A stretch of 64,000 bases of DNA from Gemmataceae bacterium (GTDB lineage: Bacteria; Planctomycetota; Planctomycetia; Gemmatales; Gemmataceae), in NCBI GenBank assembly GCA_022842245.1, contig JALHPZ010000023.1:1-64000 (forward strand). Direction: 5' to 3'. Both the position numbers and the translations under genes were made by a program. The notes beneath the pieces are model-generated. The model was not told the origin of the DNA. It ran no database searches and saw only the letters and a program-made list of their open reading frames with translations. Numbering within the stretch: the first letter of the stretch is position 1; the number at the start of each line of letters is the position of its first letter. This document shows positions 18,701 through 27,376 of this stretch, piece by piece.

Positions 18701-21700
18701 ACGAAGCCGACCGGCCCGGTCGCGCCGGTCGTGGGGATGCGGAATCGGGCGAGCAACATCCTGCGCCCGCCGCTGCAGCGTCGCATGGAAGCCGTCTGGG
18801 AGATCCGCTCCGCGACGGGCATCGAGCCGCGGGAATACTATCGCGGCCAGACGCCGACGTTTTACACGCCCAAGGATTTCGGCGAGGCGCGCATGGCCGC
18901 GCTCGGCTGGCTCTTCGAGTTCGCGCGCGACGTTTCCGACGGTCAGGAGAAATTCATCGCTGACCTCCGGAAAGAACGGACCGCCGCGAACGCCCCCGCC
19001 CGCGCGTTGTGGGACTGGCATTACCTCCAGTCCCTGCGCTACGACAACAAGGACACGTTCGAGACGGCCAAGGCGCTCGCGAAGGTGTCGAACGATCCGT
19101 CGGCGCAGTACGTGTTCGTCACGTCGGTCGGATTGCGCTCCGAGGCGATGCGAGGCCAGCGCTACGGCCGCGCCGGTACGCCGGAGGACCGCACACCCCC
19201 GCTGCCGGACGACCAGTTGAAGTACCTGCTCGACACGTTCAAGAAGCTCAAGCAGATCAAGCCGGAGTGGGTGACGCCGGAAGTGTCCGGCTCGGTGCTG
19301 ATGGAATTGAAGCGAGCCAAGAAGGTGGACGAGGAGAAGGCGATGTACGCCGAGATCCTCGCGAACGCGACGAACGTGGACCGCGTGGCGTCGGCGCTCG
19401 CCGTCGCTGTGGAGCGGGACGACCTCGAAACGCTCCTGGTGCTCTTCAAGCGGCTGGAGCAATTCCAAGGGGTCGCGAAGTCCCAGGCCGGCCTGGGCCA
19501 GCTCGCCACCCGGCAGAACGTCTACCAGATCCAGACTCTGATGGGCAAACGGCTCGAAGCGAAGAAGTACGACGACGGCTTGAAGCTCCTCGACTACTAC
19601 CTCGGCACCGTTCGCAAACAGAACCTCGCGGCACCGAAGTCGGCGTCCGGCGGCTCGGCGCGCCGTTTCCGCTCCGGCGGCGGCATCCATGTCTACATCG
19701 CCATCGGCGGCAACCAGTACGGCCAGAGCAAGCAACTCACCTACCCCACGCCGAACGAATACTACGACGAGGCCACCATCGGCCTGCTCTACAACGCCTT
19801 CTTCCACTACCAGAAGGCCGACCTGCTCACCGACCTCTTCGCCCACTTCCAGAAGAACCTCGCCGCCGCCCCGGACGGTGCCGAAAAGCAATACCACCAC
19901 TTGGCCCTCGGCTACCTGCATTGGTGGAACGACGAGAAGGATGAAGCGCTCGACCAGCTCACCGCCGCGGCGCAGGTCGGCCCGAACGACCACCGCCTCA
20001 CGATGGAGATCGCCGGGCTGCGCGAGCAGAACAACGAGATCGCCGTCGCGCTCGCGATGGTCGACAGCATCAACCCGACCGATCACCAGGTGATGCAACA
20101 GCGGGAGGAGACGGCGCTGCGGCTCGCGGAGCGCACCGGCAACATCGAGCGAGCCCGGCAGGCGGCCGAGCGGCTCTTCGGCCTGCGTCTGGACACCGAC
20201 AAGCAACTCGACCTCGCCGCCAAGATGCACCGACTCGGCATGCACCAGCTCGCCGAGACGGTGCTCGCTCGCGCCCAGCGACAGGCCGGCAACAAGACCG
20301 CCATCCTCGCGCGGCTCATGAACCAGTACCAGTCGCAGGGCCAGAACGACCAGGCCGTGCAGATCGCCCGGCAGATCCTGCGCAAGCCCGCGGCGGTCTC
20401 CACCGGCGGCGGGCGCTATGGCGGCGACGAGGGCGACGGCTATCGTTCCCAGGCCATGGGCATCCTCGCCCGTTCCGGCCAACTGAAAGAACTCATCGAC
20501 CGCGCCGAAGCCCAGCTCAAGACGGCCCCGAAATCGATTCAGGTCCACCAGACGCTCCTCGGCTACTACCAGGCGTCCGGCGACAAGGACAAACAAAAGG
20601 CGTCGCTCCTCAAACTCGTCGAACTCAAGCCCGACGACGCGAACCTCAAGTTCACGGCCGGTCAGAAGCTCAGCCAGTGGGGCGACCGCGACGAGGCGCT
20701 CAAACTGTACTCGGCGGCCCTCAAGAAGGATCCGTCGATGTTCCAGAACTGGTACTACGAGATCGAGCGAGCCTTCTCCGAAGCGGGCAAATACGAGGAA
20801 CTCGTCGCCCTCTTCGACCAGATCGACCTCAAGAAACTGGGCAACTACTGGAACGTCGCGCAGATGGTGTCGAACCTGCTAGAGCAGGACAAGACGCGAG
20901 AGATCGGCATGCGGTTGTTCAAGAAGGGCTGGGACGCGTACCCGCAGGAGCGCGCGTACTTCTTCAGCTACATCAACCGGAACGAAATCTGGAAGATGCC
21001 GGAAATCTACGACTATCTCAAGCAGGCGTTGATCCCGAAGGACGGCAGCCTGATGGAGCCGTGGGACATCATCGGCCAGATCGTGAACTACGGGCAGAAC
21101 GGCAAGGTGGAATCGCTACTGAGCAAGATGCTCGCGATCGCCCGGCAGCAACAGCGCCTGCCGGAGCTTCGCCAAGAGATCGAGGCGGCCCTCGCGAAGA
21201 ACCCCGACTGGCTCGCCGGCCAGGCCCTCCGCGCCATCATCGACGTGCAGACCGGCCGCAAGCAGGAAGGCATGAAGGCGTGGAACGCCCTGTTCGCGGA
21301 CAAGTCCCTGCGCATTCCGCCCAACGCACGGTTCGTCATGGCGCAGGAATTCGAGTACTACTCCGGCATCGAAGAGTTGGTTGTCAAATCGCTCGAAGAA
21401 GGCTTCGAGGACTTCCTCAAGGAACCCGACGGCTCCGAATACAGCTACTCCCCGGCCCGCCGGCTTATCTGGTGGTACGAACAGGTCGGCCGCGTCGATG
21501 ACGCCAAGAAGATCCTCGTCAAACTCTCCAAGACCGACCGATCCGCGAACCAGAACTACTACAGCGGCGGCTACTGGGAATACCGGCAGATCCAGGACGG
21601 CATCGCCATCGCGCAGGACTTCGTCCGCATCGGCGACCCCGTTGAAGCGGTGCGCGTTTATCAGGAATTGCTGAGCAACCGGGATCGCATCCAGATCGCC

Positions 21701-24700
21701 AACAGCTACTACGGCGGCGGGGACCAGTTCTCCCGGCAGATCGACCAGGGGATGAAGGCGGCGCTGAAGGCGCTCAAACCGGAGATCCTGCCGGCGGCGG
21801 TCGGCCTGATGCTCACACCGGCGAAGATCAACGAGACGAACAAGTCGGCCATCGACCTGATGCTGAGCGTGGATGCGCGAAGCCTGGACAAGCTGGCGCT
21901 GACGAGCGTGTTCGCCACGTCGGCGCAATCGCTGGCGAAGAACCCGGCGGCGCGGGCCGCGGCGCAGGCGCAGGCGAAGGAACTGGTGGCCGCGGCGCCG
22001 AAGGACGTGTCGGCGCACGTGGCGGCGGCGATCGTGGCCTTCACCGACGACAAGGCGGAAACGGCGCGCGATGCGGTGGCGGCGCTCGCGAAGCTCGTGG
22101 GCGGGACGCCGTTGGAACCGCTGCCGAAGACCGGCAAGGCGAACAGCCGGCAGCGCGCCGAGGCGATGCTGCAGGTGTCGCTGTGGCTGATCGCGCGCGA
22201 GTGCCTGAAGAAGGACGACCTGCGCGCCGCGGGCGCACCGCTCGCCGAGCGGGCGCTGGAGGCGGCGAAGCGGCAGAACGACCCGAAGTACGCGATGGCG
22301 ATCCTGCGGGAGTGGGGCCAGATCGAACTGGACCGCAAGGACGCAAAGGCCGCCGAGGCGAAGTGGACGCAGTTGCTGGAGTTGAACTTGCCCAAGCCGG
22401 CGGTACGAAGTGCGCAGTCACCCGCACCGAAGCCCGTGACACCGGCACCGGTACCCGCGACCGGCTCGACGCCGGCACCGCCGCCGTCGAACGAACCGCA
22501 AGCCCACATCGACGACGGCCGTCCGACCTACTTCGCGCAAGTCGCGGGATTGTTCGCACCGCCCACCGCCGCCTCGAAGTCGCCATCCACGGCCATCACG
22601 CCAAAGAATGGCGTGCCGGTACTCACGACCGACCAGTTCCAGCAGGCGTACGACGTCGCCAACCTCGCCGCCGACAAGAAGCTCGGCGACCTCTCGCTCA
22701 AGGCGATGCGCGAGGCCCTCAAGGGCGGTCCGCCCGTCGAGGGGAAGGTGGACCAGAACCGGCGCGGCGGCGGCAGCTACCATCAGGTCACGGTCGGCGG
22801 CGTTCAGTATCTGGTCGAACGGGGCTACGAAGGCCCGATCTCGGTCGATAGCGCCTTGATCAACCTCGTGACGAAGTGGAAGAAGCTCGGCGTCGCCCCC
22901 GGCGACATGTACGACGTGATCGCGATGGCGGTCTTCCCCGAAAGCCGACCGGCCGAGATGTTCCTCTCCGCCGACGTCCGCCGCGCCGGCATGGTCTACA
23001 CCATGCTCTCGGGCAGCAGCGCATGGAGCGTCGCCAGCAATCCGCCGCCGGAGGTGTTCGGCGGCTCCGGCGGCGACCGCGGCCTCGCCGGGCTGCTCTC
23101 GCAACTCGCCATCGACGCCGGCAAGGTCGACGACCTTCGGAAGAAGATCGAATCCCGTGAGAAGCAGCCCCTCGGCGAAATGCCCGCGAAGTTCCTGAGC
23201 TTCACCTTCGCCCTCAAGGCCAACGACGAAGCAAAAGCGACGGAAATCCTCAAGGCGCTCGGCGACCGGGCCGCGAAGGATTCGTCCTCCGCGACACTCG
23301 ACATGGTGTCGAAACTCTGCCAGATCGCGCTGGACCGCCCGACGCTCGCGCCGGTGGCGGAGCCGATCCTGCAGAAGGTGGCGATGAACTACGCGATCGC
23401 GAAGAACTTCGCCGCCGCCTCGGAACTGGCCGAAAAGATCGTGGCGCACCACGTCAAGCGTGGCGACAAGAAGCAAGCGATCGCACTGATGAAGACGATG
23501 GAGACGACGGCGAAGACGTTCATGACGCCGGACCAGAACTTTTACGAACGGATGGGCCACTGGTATTTGAAGGCCGGCTCGGTCGAGGATTCGCTGAAGA
23601 GCTACGCGATCGCGGCGGACATGGCGAGCACCGACGGCGCTGATGCCAGCCGGCGCAGCCGGCGCATCGAGCCGCAGATGGGGAACTACGTCAACCTCGT
23701 GCAGCACCTGATGGAACTGCCGGCGGACAAGCGCTACGCCGCCCTGAAAGGCTGGACGCTACCGGGCAAGAAGCGAAAGACGCTGCGCTACTCGATCGGG
23801 ATGATTCCGGACCAACTGCCGCCGCCGGCGTTCGTGAAGCTGCCGCCGATGGAACGCGGGCGCTACGTCAGCACGATGCTCCTGCTGGTGGACGCGGCGA
23901 AGGAGGCGGGCAAGCTGGACGAACTGCTCGCCGAGGCCGACAAGCTGGCGCAGGCGAAGATCGAGAACGCCGACGCCTTCCGCGTGCTCGCGTACCTCCG
24001 CGCCGGGAAGGGCAAGGCGATTGAGGCCGATATCAAGGCGTATTCCGAAGCCGCCGTCAAACGCATGACCGAGACGCGGCCCAACGATCAGTTGCGGTCC
24101 CGTTATGACTCCAGTGATCGGCAGACCGTGCCGTTCCACCCGACGGAGTTGTTGTTCACCCAGCTTTGCTGCGCCGATCCGGCCTTGGCCATGCATGGCG
24201 AGAAATTGTTCCGCCCGATGGAAGACCGCACACGTGCCGCCTACGATCTGATCGGCTATTCGCAGGTCCGCGAGGCGATGTCGAAGCATAGCGTCGCCGC
24301 CCGGAAGGTGCCCACTGCCTTCGACGACGCGCTGCCCGGCCACTGGCAGTCGATTGCGCCGGCCGCGCGCTGGTTCGCCCACGACGGCGCGCTCGGCGTC
24401 GCCTGGTCCCGCGGCGAATCGCAGGCGATCTTCGGCATCCCGCTCGCCGGCACCTTCGAGTTCTCCGTCGAAGTCTGGCAGGGCGGCTGGTCCGAAAGCC
24501 ACGGCGGCTACGCCAGCGTGATCTACCAGCCAAACCGCGACAACGTCGCCACGCAGATCCACCCCGTCGGCAAGGCCGGCCTCGATCAGATCGCGAAGCC
24601 CAAGCCGAAGGTCATGAACGTCGACGCCTACAACCTGCTGACGATCCGCGTCGAACCGAAGAAGGTGACGTGCCTGTGGAATGGCGAAGTCTTCTTCGAG

Positions 24701-27322
24701 GACACCGACCCCGTCGCGATCGGCCCGTGGCTGCTGCTCCACGGCGGGGACGGCCGCAAACCGGTCTTCCGCAATCCGAAGCTCTCCGGTAATCCCGAAG
24801 TCCTCGAGTCGGTGAAGCTCACCAACGGCAACGACCTCGACGGCTGGTTCGCGCTATATGCCAACGGTTCGATGCCGGCCCGCCTCACCAAACGCGAGTT
24901 CGAGCGATCCGGTAAAATCCTGGACCAAAACGGCAACGAAGTCGAACAACCCGAACGGCAGGAACCGGTCTACGATTGGGACGCGAAGGACGGCGAAATC
25001 CTCGGCCGCAAATCCGAATCGGCCGAGAGCCGGAACATCGCCTCGAACCTCGCGTACTTTCGCCCGCTGCGAGTGGGTGATTCTGTCGCCTACGAATTCT
25101 TCCACGAGCCGGGCAAGACGCACGTCCACCCGAGCCTCGGCCGCTTGGTCTTCCTCGTGGATGCTGACGGCGCGAAACAGCACTGGATCGTGGCGGGCGA
25201 AGATTGGACTGGGCTAAAGCCGGACAACGCGGTCCCGCTTGCCGGCGCCGGCAAGCCGACGTTCAAGGCGAACGACTGGAACTCCGGCAAGCTCACGCGC
25301 ACCGCCGCCGGCGCGAAGCTCGAAATCAACGGTGCCGTGGTCTATGAGGGGCCGTTGGATGCGGACATCGATTGGCGCTTCGGCTTCTTCCACTTCCGCG
25401 ATCAAACGGCCGTACGCGTCCGTAACGTCGTGCTCGCCGGCGACTGGCCGAAGACGATTGCACTCGACGACGTCGCTTTCGTGACGAAGGTGCCGTCCGT
25501 TGAAATCGCCCGTAACCTCCGCAAGGAAATCGGCGAGAAATTTTATTCCGGCAACCCCGGCGAGATTCTCAAATCGACCGCGGCGCTGCCGCCGGCCGAA
25601 CGTTATGCCGCCCTCGCCGCCGCCGTACTGCCCGGACCGACACAACCCGGCTTCCAGATGAGCGGCGCCGTCCTTCCGCAGGACGTACTCGGCATCGTGG
25701 ACCGCGCCGATCAGCCCGCCGGTCGCCGCGTCTTCCTCGGTTCGAAGTTCACAGCTCCCTGCCTCGCACTTGCCGACGTGGCGAAGCAATTGAACAAGTT
25801 GGACGAACTGGCCCGCCGTGTGCGGGAGGCCACCGGCCCGGACATCGACGATGCGTTCCGGCGCGACCAAAAGGCGATGCTCGCGATCGTTCATGCCACA
25901 CAGGGGAACGACGCCGACGCGGCCGCGCTCTTGAAGGAACTACTTCCCATCGCGAAGGCGATGCCGGGCGACGAGCGCGGCGAGAACCGCTGGGGCCTCT
26001 ACTGCGCCGCGACGGCCGCGGTCGATCGCCCCGCACTGCTCAAAGCCGCCGCCGACCTGGCCGAAGAGTTCACCAAGAACTTCCGACAGAATAAGCCGTT
26101 CGACGGCCGCGAACCGTGGGGCCGGATCTACCAGATCCTCCGCACCCGCGCCGTCATGCTTCAAAAGCCTGACGGCAGCGAACGGTTCGGCTCAGACGAT
26201 CGCCTGTCGGCGTGGATCTCCGTACCCGGCTTCGATTCGTGGAGCCGTAGCCAAGGTTGGAACGCCGCACACTGGTCGATCAAGGATAAGGTCTTCGTCC
26301 ATCAACCAGGCCACAGAGAGGACTACCTGATCCTCAAGACCCCGATTCGCGGCGACTTCGAGTTGACCTGCGAGCTTCGTATCGCCGGCTACGCCGAAGC
26401 CGATATCTGCTACGGCGGCTACCGGTTCCGCCTCAATTACGATCAGAAGTGGTACAAGTTCCACCCGAGCGTCCGCGACGACGGCCGGCAGTTGACCATC
26501 CTGCCGCCGCTCAAAAAGATCGAGAACAACAAATATCATTTCAAGATGACGGTCAAGGACGGCGTCATGGCCGTGTTCGTCGACGGTCGCAAGCTCCACG
26601 AAGAGCGGATCGGCACAAACGTCGATCCGTGGCTCGCCCTTGCGACCATGCACCACTGCACGGCCGAGATCTTCAACCTCAAGATCACCCCCGGCGCCAA
26701 CGCCACCGTCCCCGTCCCGGACAAGATCGATCTGATCGCCAGCGAGAACCTCGCATTCTGGCGACCGTACCTCGGTTCGATCTGGGGCAAGCGCGGAGAA
26801 GAAATCTTCCAGGACGGCGCGAAGCCCGAACCCCGCCCGGACGGCAAGCCCCACGAACGCACCTACCCCGAAAACGCCATCTACTACCAGCGCCCGCTCG
26901 TCGAGGATTCCAGCGTCGAGTACGAGTTCTACTACCAGGCGGACAAGGCGATGACGTATCCGGCGCTGGACCGGCTGTGCGTCATGCTCGAACCGGACGG
27001 TGCGAAGCTCCACTGGCTGACCGACAGCTGGCACGACAAGAGCGGCGTGAAGTTCGACAACCTGACCGAGACGAAGGGGCCGAAGGTGCCGCTGAAGGAT
27101 CGTCAGTGGAACAAGGCGAAGCTCCTGGTGAAGGGCGACACGCTCATCGTGGAAGTGAACGGGGAGAAGGTCTTCGAACGCGGCATCGAATCGACCAACC
27201 AACGGACCTTCGGCCTGTTCCACTATTCGGACCGGACGGAAGCCCGCGTGCGGAACGTGTTCCTCTCCGGCGCGTGGTCGAAGACGCCGCCGACGACGGA
27301 GCAGTTGTTCGAAGTGAAGTAA
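15713..27322 (+). CDS. Giant secreted TPR protein with duplicated DUF1581/DUF1583-like C-terminal module
   Basis: A 3869-residue protein. A signal peptide or anchor covers about residues 5-28 (LAFVAFLALAGGTLWALAQ). From about residue 60 to 2150 it is mostly helical TPR-type repeats (KALEVWNRLEKQFPDD, EALATWRPIAEGPNRN and so on). An Ala/Pro-rich linker lies near 2230-2265. After a further helical region, two modules follow: a LamG-like sandwich (about 2870-3030 and 3480-3650), each followed by a segment with a FRPL/QRPL...S(V)xYEFxYxxxK motif and a conserved ending (RFGFFHFRDQTAVRVRNVVL versus RTFGLFHYSDRTEARVRNVFL). These C-terminal parts resemble the planctomycete domains DUF1581/DUF1583. 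Start chosen at 15713 for GAGGTGG and the signal peptide. No catalytic motif is seen; a large periplasmic scaffold is likely. Confidence 0.85.
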   Translation: MRHGRLRLDLAFVAFLALAGGTLWALAQPPKPAPPAVEPEEESEEEQKARTTAAAFQKALENNPRRGTALDRLYGYHVERGTLDKFVDEYAARTKKDPKDGVAWMIVGLVESQRSRDGAAVVAFQKAEEILTENAMASYYLGQTLVLIGRPDSAVDAFERAIARKPNRNDTLDAYQALGRVHQRAQKTEKALEVWNRLEKQFPDDLRVQEQIATTLVEEGQYEQALPRYEKLAKDTDDKYRQSTLRMDVADLKVKLKKTNDALVDFEKLLNELNPESWLYRDVRRRIEDVFLKNDDLAGLAKYYESWLEKNKTDVEAMARLAKNLASQGKGPEARKWLEKGIEAAPSNKSLRTALIEQFAFEGNYADAAKQYEAMEKNDPGNPDILRDWGKLHMRDTAKPEAERKAAAVAIWKRILDKKANDPVTTSQVAELIRSAGIADEAIALYKKAIELAPNAAQYREYLGEYYHSLKRPEEALATWRPIAEGPNRNAKNLARLGEVYAGFGYRKEAIRVFAEAIQLEKDDYNLIMQFADVLAQENENDKALKQLDLAAKFTSNAEEVEQVLAARIKIYQAADKLNDQIDALGKELAADANAPAAKWLVLARMFEANRQLDKAVESIATAEAKDPKSLAVLTAAARIHEAGGNMLASAEANRKLATLDRRYRTEYLQQVAVLEQRLGKRDDALKTAKDVLASAPGNPEVYKWYSEMCFQLGDAEEALEALRRSVRANPSDPQGLITLANAMAERVRTGEAIELFWRAFDKTTELEGKLGVIERLTQLYLEQNQFDKLMERLERERREQEKNRELTMCIAQAFQSAGDNGSARLQLERLLTENTRDMNLLAQLSSLSEVDGDLPSALKYQRQLAAAAPQNFDAQVRLAQLLLKSGEGDEAADVWVKSVAEMNEPHRNLQSIDMLITSGKPESAMAILSRMLSKTPGNWELLYREGAVLAAQGKKADAANRFRAILAQKLGDDDLGEVLQHEMKLATKKKDDKKGTKPTGPVAPVVGMRNRASNILRPPLQRRMEAVWEIRSATGIEPREYYRGQTPTFYTPKDFGEARMAALGWLFEFARDVSDGQEKFIADLRKERTAANAPARALWDWHYLQSLRYDNKDTFETAKALAKVSNDPSAQYVFVTSVGLRSEAMRGQRYGRAGTPEDRTPPLPDDQLKYLLDTFKKLKQIKPEWVTPEVSGSVLMELKRAKKVDEEKAMYAEILANATNVDRVASALAVAVERDDLETLLVLFKRLEQFQGVAKSQAGLGQLATRQNVYQIQTLMGKRLEAKKYDDGLKLLDYYLGTVRKQNLAAPKSASGGSARRFRSGGGIHVYIAIGGNQYGQSKQLTYPTPNEYYDEATIGLLYNAFFHYQKADLLTDLFAHFQKNLAAAPDGAEKQYHHLALGYLHWWNDEKDEALDQLTAAAQVGPNDHRLTMEIAGLREQNNEIAVALAMVDSINPTDHQVMQQREETALRLAERTGNIERARQAAERLFGLRLDTDKQLDLAAKMHRLGMHQLAETVLARAQRQAGNKTAILARLMNQYQSQGQNDQAVQIARQILRKPAAVSTGGGRYGGDEGDGYRSQAMGILARSGQLKELIDRAEAQLKTAPKSIQVHQTLLGYYQASGDKDKQKASLLKLVELKPDDANLKFTAGQKLSQWGDRDEALKLYSAALKKDPSMFQNWYYEIERAFSEAGKYEELVALFDQIDLKKLGNYWNVAQMVSNLLEQDKTREIGMRLFKKGWDAYPQERAYFFSYINRNEIWKMPEIYDYLKQALIPKDGSLMEPWDIIGQIVNYGQNGKVESLLSKMLAIARQQQRLPELRQEIEAALAKNPDWLAGQALRAIIDVQTGRKQEGMKAWNALFADKSLRIPPNARFVMAQEFEYYSGIEELVVKSLEEGFEDFLKEPDGSEYSYSPARRLIWWYEQVGRVDDAKKILVKLSKTDRSANQNYYSGGYWEYRQIQDGIAIAQDFVRIGDPVEAVRVYQELLSNRDRIQIANSYYGGGDQFSRQIDQGMKAALKALKPEILPAAVGLMLTPAKINETNKSAIDLMLSVDARSLDKLALTSVFATSAQSLAKNPAARAAAQAQAKELVAAAPKDVSAHVAAAIVAFTDDKAETARDAVAALAKLVGGTPLEPLPKTGKANSRQRAEAMLQVSLWLIARECLKKDDLRAAGAPLAERALEAAKRQNDPKYAMAILREWGQIELDRKDAKAAEAKWTQLLELNLPKPAVRSAQSPAPKPVTPAPVPATGSTPAPPPSNEPQAHIDDGRPTYFAQVAGLFAPPTAASKSPSTAITPKNGVPVLTTDQFQQAYDVANLAADKKLGDLSLKAMREALKGGPPVEGKVDQNRRGGGSYHQVTVGGVQYLVERGYEGPISVDSALINLVTKWKKLGVAPGDMYDVIAMAVFPESRPAEMFLSADVRRAGMVYTMLSGSSAWSVASNPPPEVFGGSGGDRGLAGLLSQLAIDAGKVDDLRKKIESREKQPLGEMPAKFLSFTFALKANDEAKATEILKALGDRAAKDSSSATLDMVSKLCQIALDRPTLAPVAEPILQKVAMNYAIAKNFAAASELAEKIVAHHVKRGDKKQAIALMKTMETTAKTFMTPDQNFYERMGHWYLKAGSVEDSLKSYAIAADMASTDGADASRRSRRIEPQMGNYVNLVQHLMELPADKRYAALKGWTLPGKKRKTLRYSIGMIPDQLPPPAFVKLPPMERGRYVSTMLLLVDAAKEAGKLDELLAEADKLAQAKIENADAFRVLAYLRAGKGKAIEADIKAYSEAAVKRMTETRPNDQLRSRYDSSDRQTVPFHPTELLFTQLCCADPALAMHGEKLFRPMEDRTRAAYDLIGYSQVREAMSKHSVAARKVPTAFDDALPGHWQSIAPAARWFAHDGALGVAWSRGESQAIFGIPLAGTFEFSVEVWQGGWSESHGGYASVIYQPNRDNVATQIHPVGKAGLDQIAKPKPKVMNVDAYNLLTIRVEPKKVTCLWNGEVFFEDTDPVAIGPWLLLHGGDGRKPVFRNPKLSGNPEVLESVKLTNGNDLDGWFALYANGSMPARLTKREFERSGKILDQNGNEVEQPERQEPVYDWDAKDGEILGRKSESAESRNIASNLAYFRPLRVGDSVAYEFFHEPGKTHVHPSLGRLVFLVDADGAKQHWIVAGEDWTGLKPDNAVPLAGAGKPTFKANDWNSGKLTRTAAGAKLEINGAVVYEGPLDADIDWRFGFFHFRDQTAVRVRNVVLAGDWPKTIALDDVAFVTKVPSVEIARNLRKEIGEKFYSGNPGEILKSTAALPPAERYAALAAAVLPGPTQPGFQMSGAVLPQDVLGIVDRADQPAGRRVFLGSKFTAPCLALADVAKQLNKLDELARRVREATGPDIDDAFRRDQKAMLAIVHATQGNDADAAALLKELLPIAKAMPGDERGENRWGLYCAATAAVDRPALLKAAADLAEEFTKNFRQNKPFDGREPWGRIYQILRTRAVMLQKPDGSERFGSDDRLSAWISVPGFDSWSRSQGWNAAHWSIKDKVFVHQPGHREDYLILKTPIRGDFELTCELRIAGYAEADICYGGYRFRLNYDQKWYKFHPSVRDDGRQLTILPPLKKIENNKYHFKMTVKDGVMAVFVDGRKLHEERIGTNVDPWLALATMHHCTAEIFNLKITPGANATVPVPDKIDLIASENLAFWRPYLGSIWGKRGEEIFQDGAKPEPRPDGKPHERTYPENAIYYQRPLVEDSSVEYEFYYQADKAMTYPALDRLCVMLEPDGAKLHWLTDSWHDKSGVKFDNLTETKGPKVPLKDRQWNKAKLLVKGDTLIVEVNGEKVFERGIESTNQRTFGLFHYSDRTEARVRNVFLSGAWSKTPPTTEQLFEVK

Positions 27323-27332
27323 TGATTGGAAG

Positions 27333-27354
27333 CCCCGGCACGACCGTACCGGGG
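27333..27354 (+). terminator. Hairpin between giant TPR gene and WD40 gene
   Basis: CCCCGG (27333-27338) and CCGGGG (27349-27354) form a 6-bp stem with a 10-nt loop, followed by GTTCGTCGTT. It may attenuate read-through from the TPR gene, but the U-tract is poor. Confidence 0.35.
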
Positions 27355-27376
27355 GTTCGTCGTTCGGGAGCTGTCC

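Noticed and set aside
15728..20596. 1622-codon minus-strand frame inside the giant TPR gene
   Set aside because: It is an antisense shadow in high-GC coding sequence: the plus-strand product has coherent TPR repeats and the minus frame has only low-complexity Leu/Arg/Val sequence.
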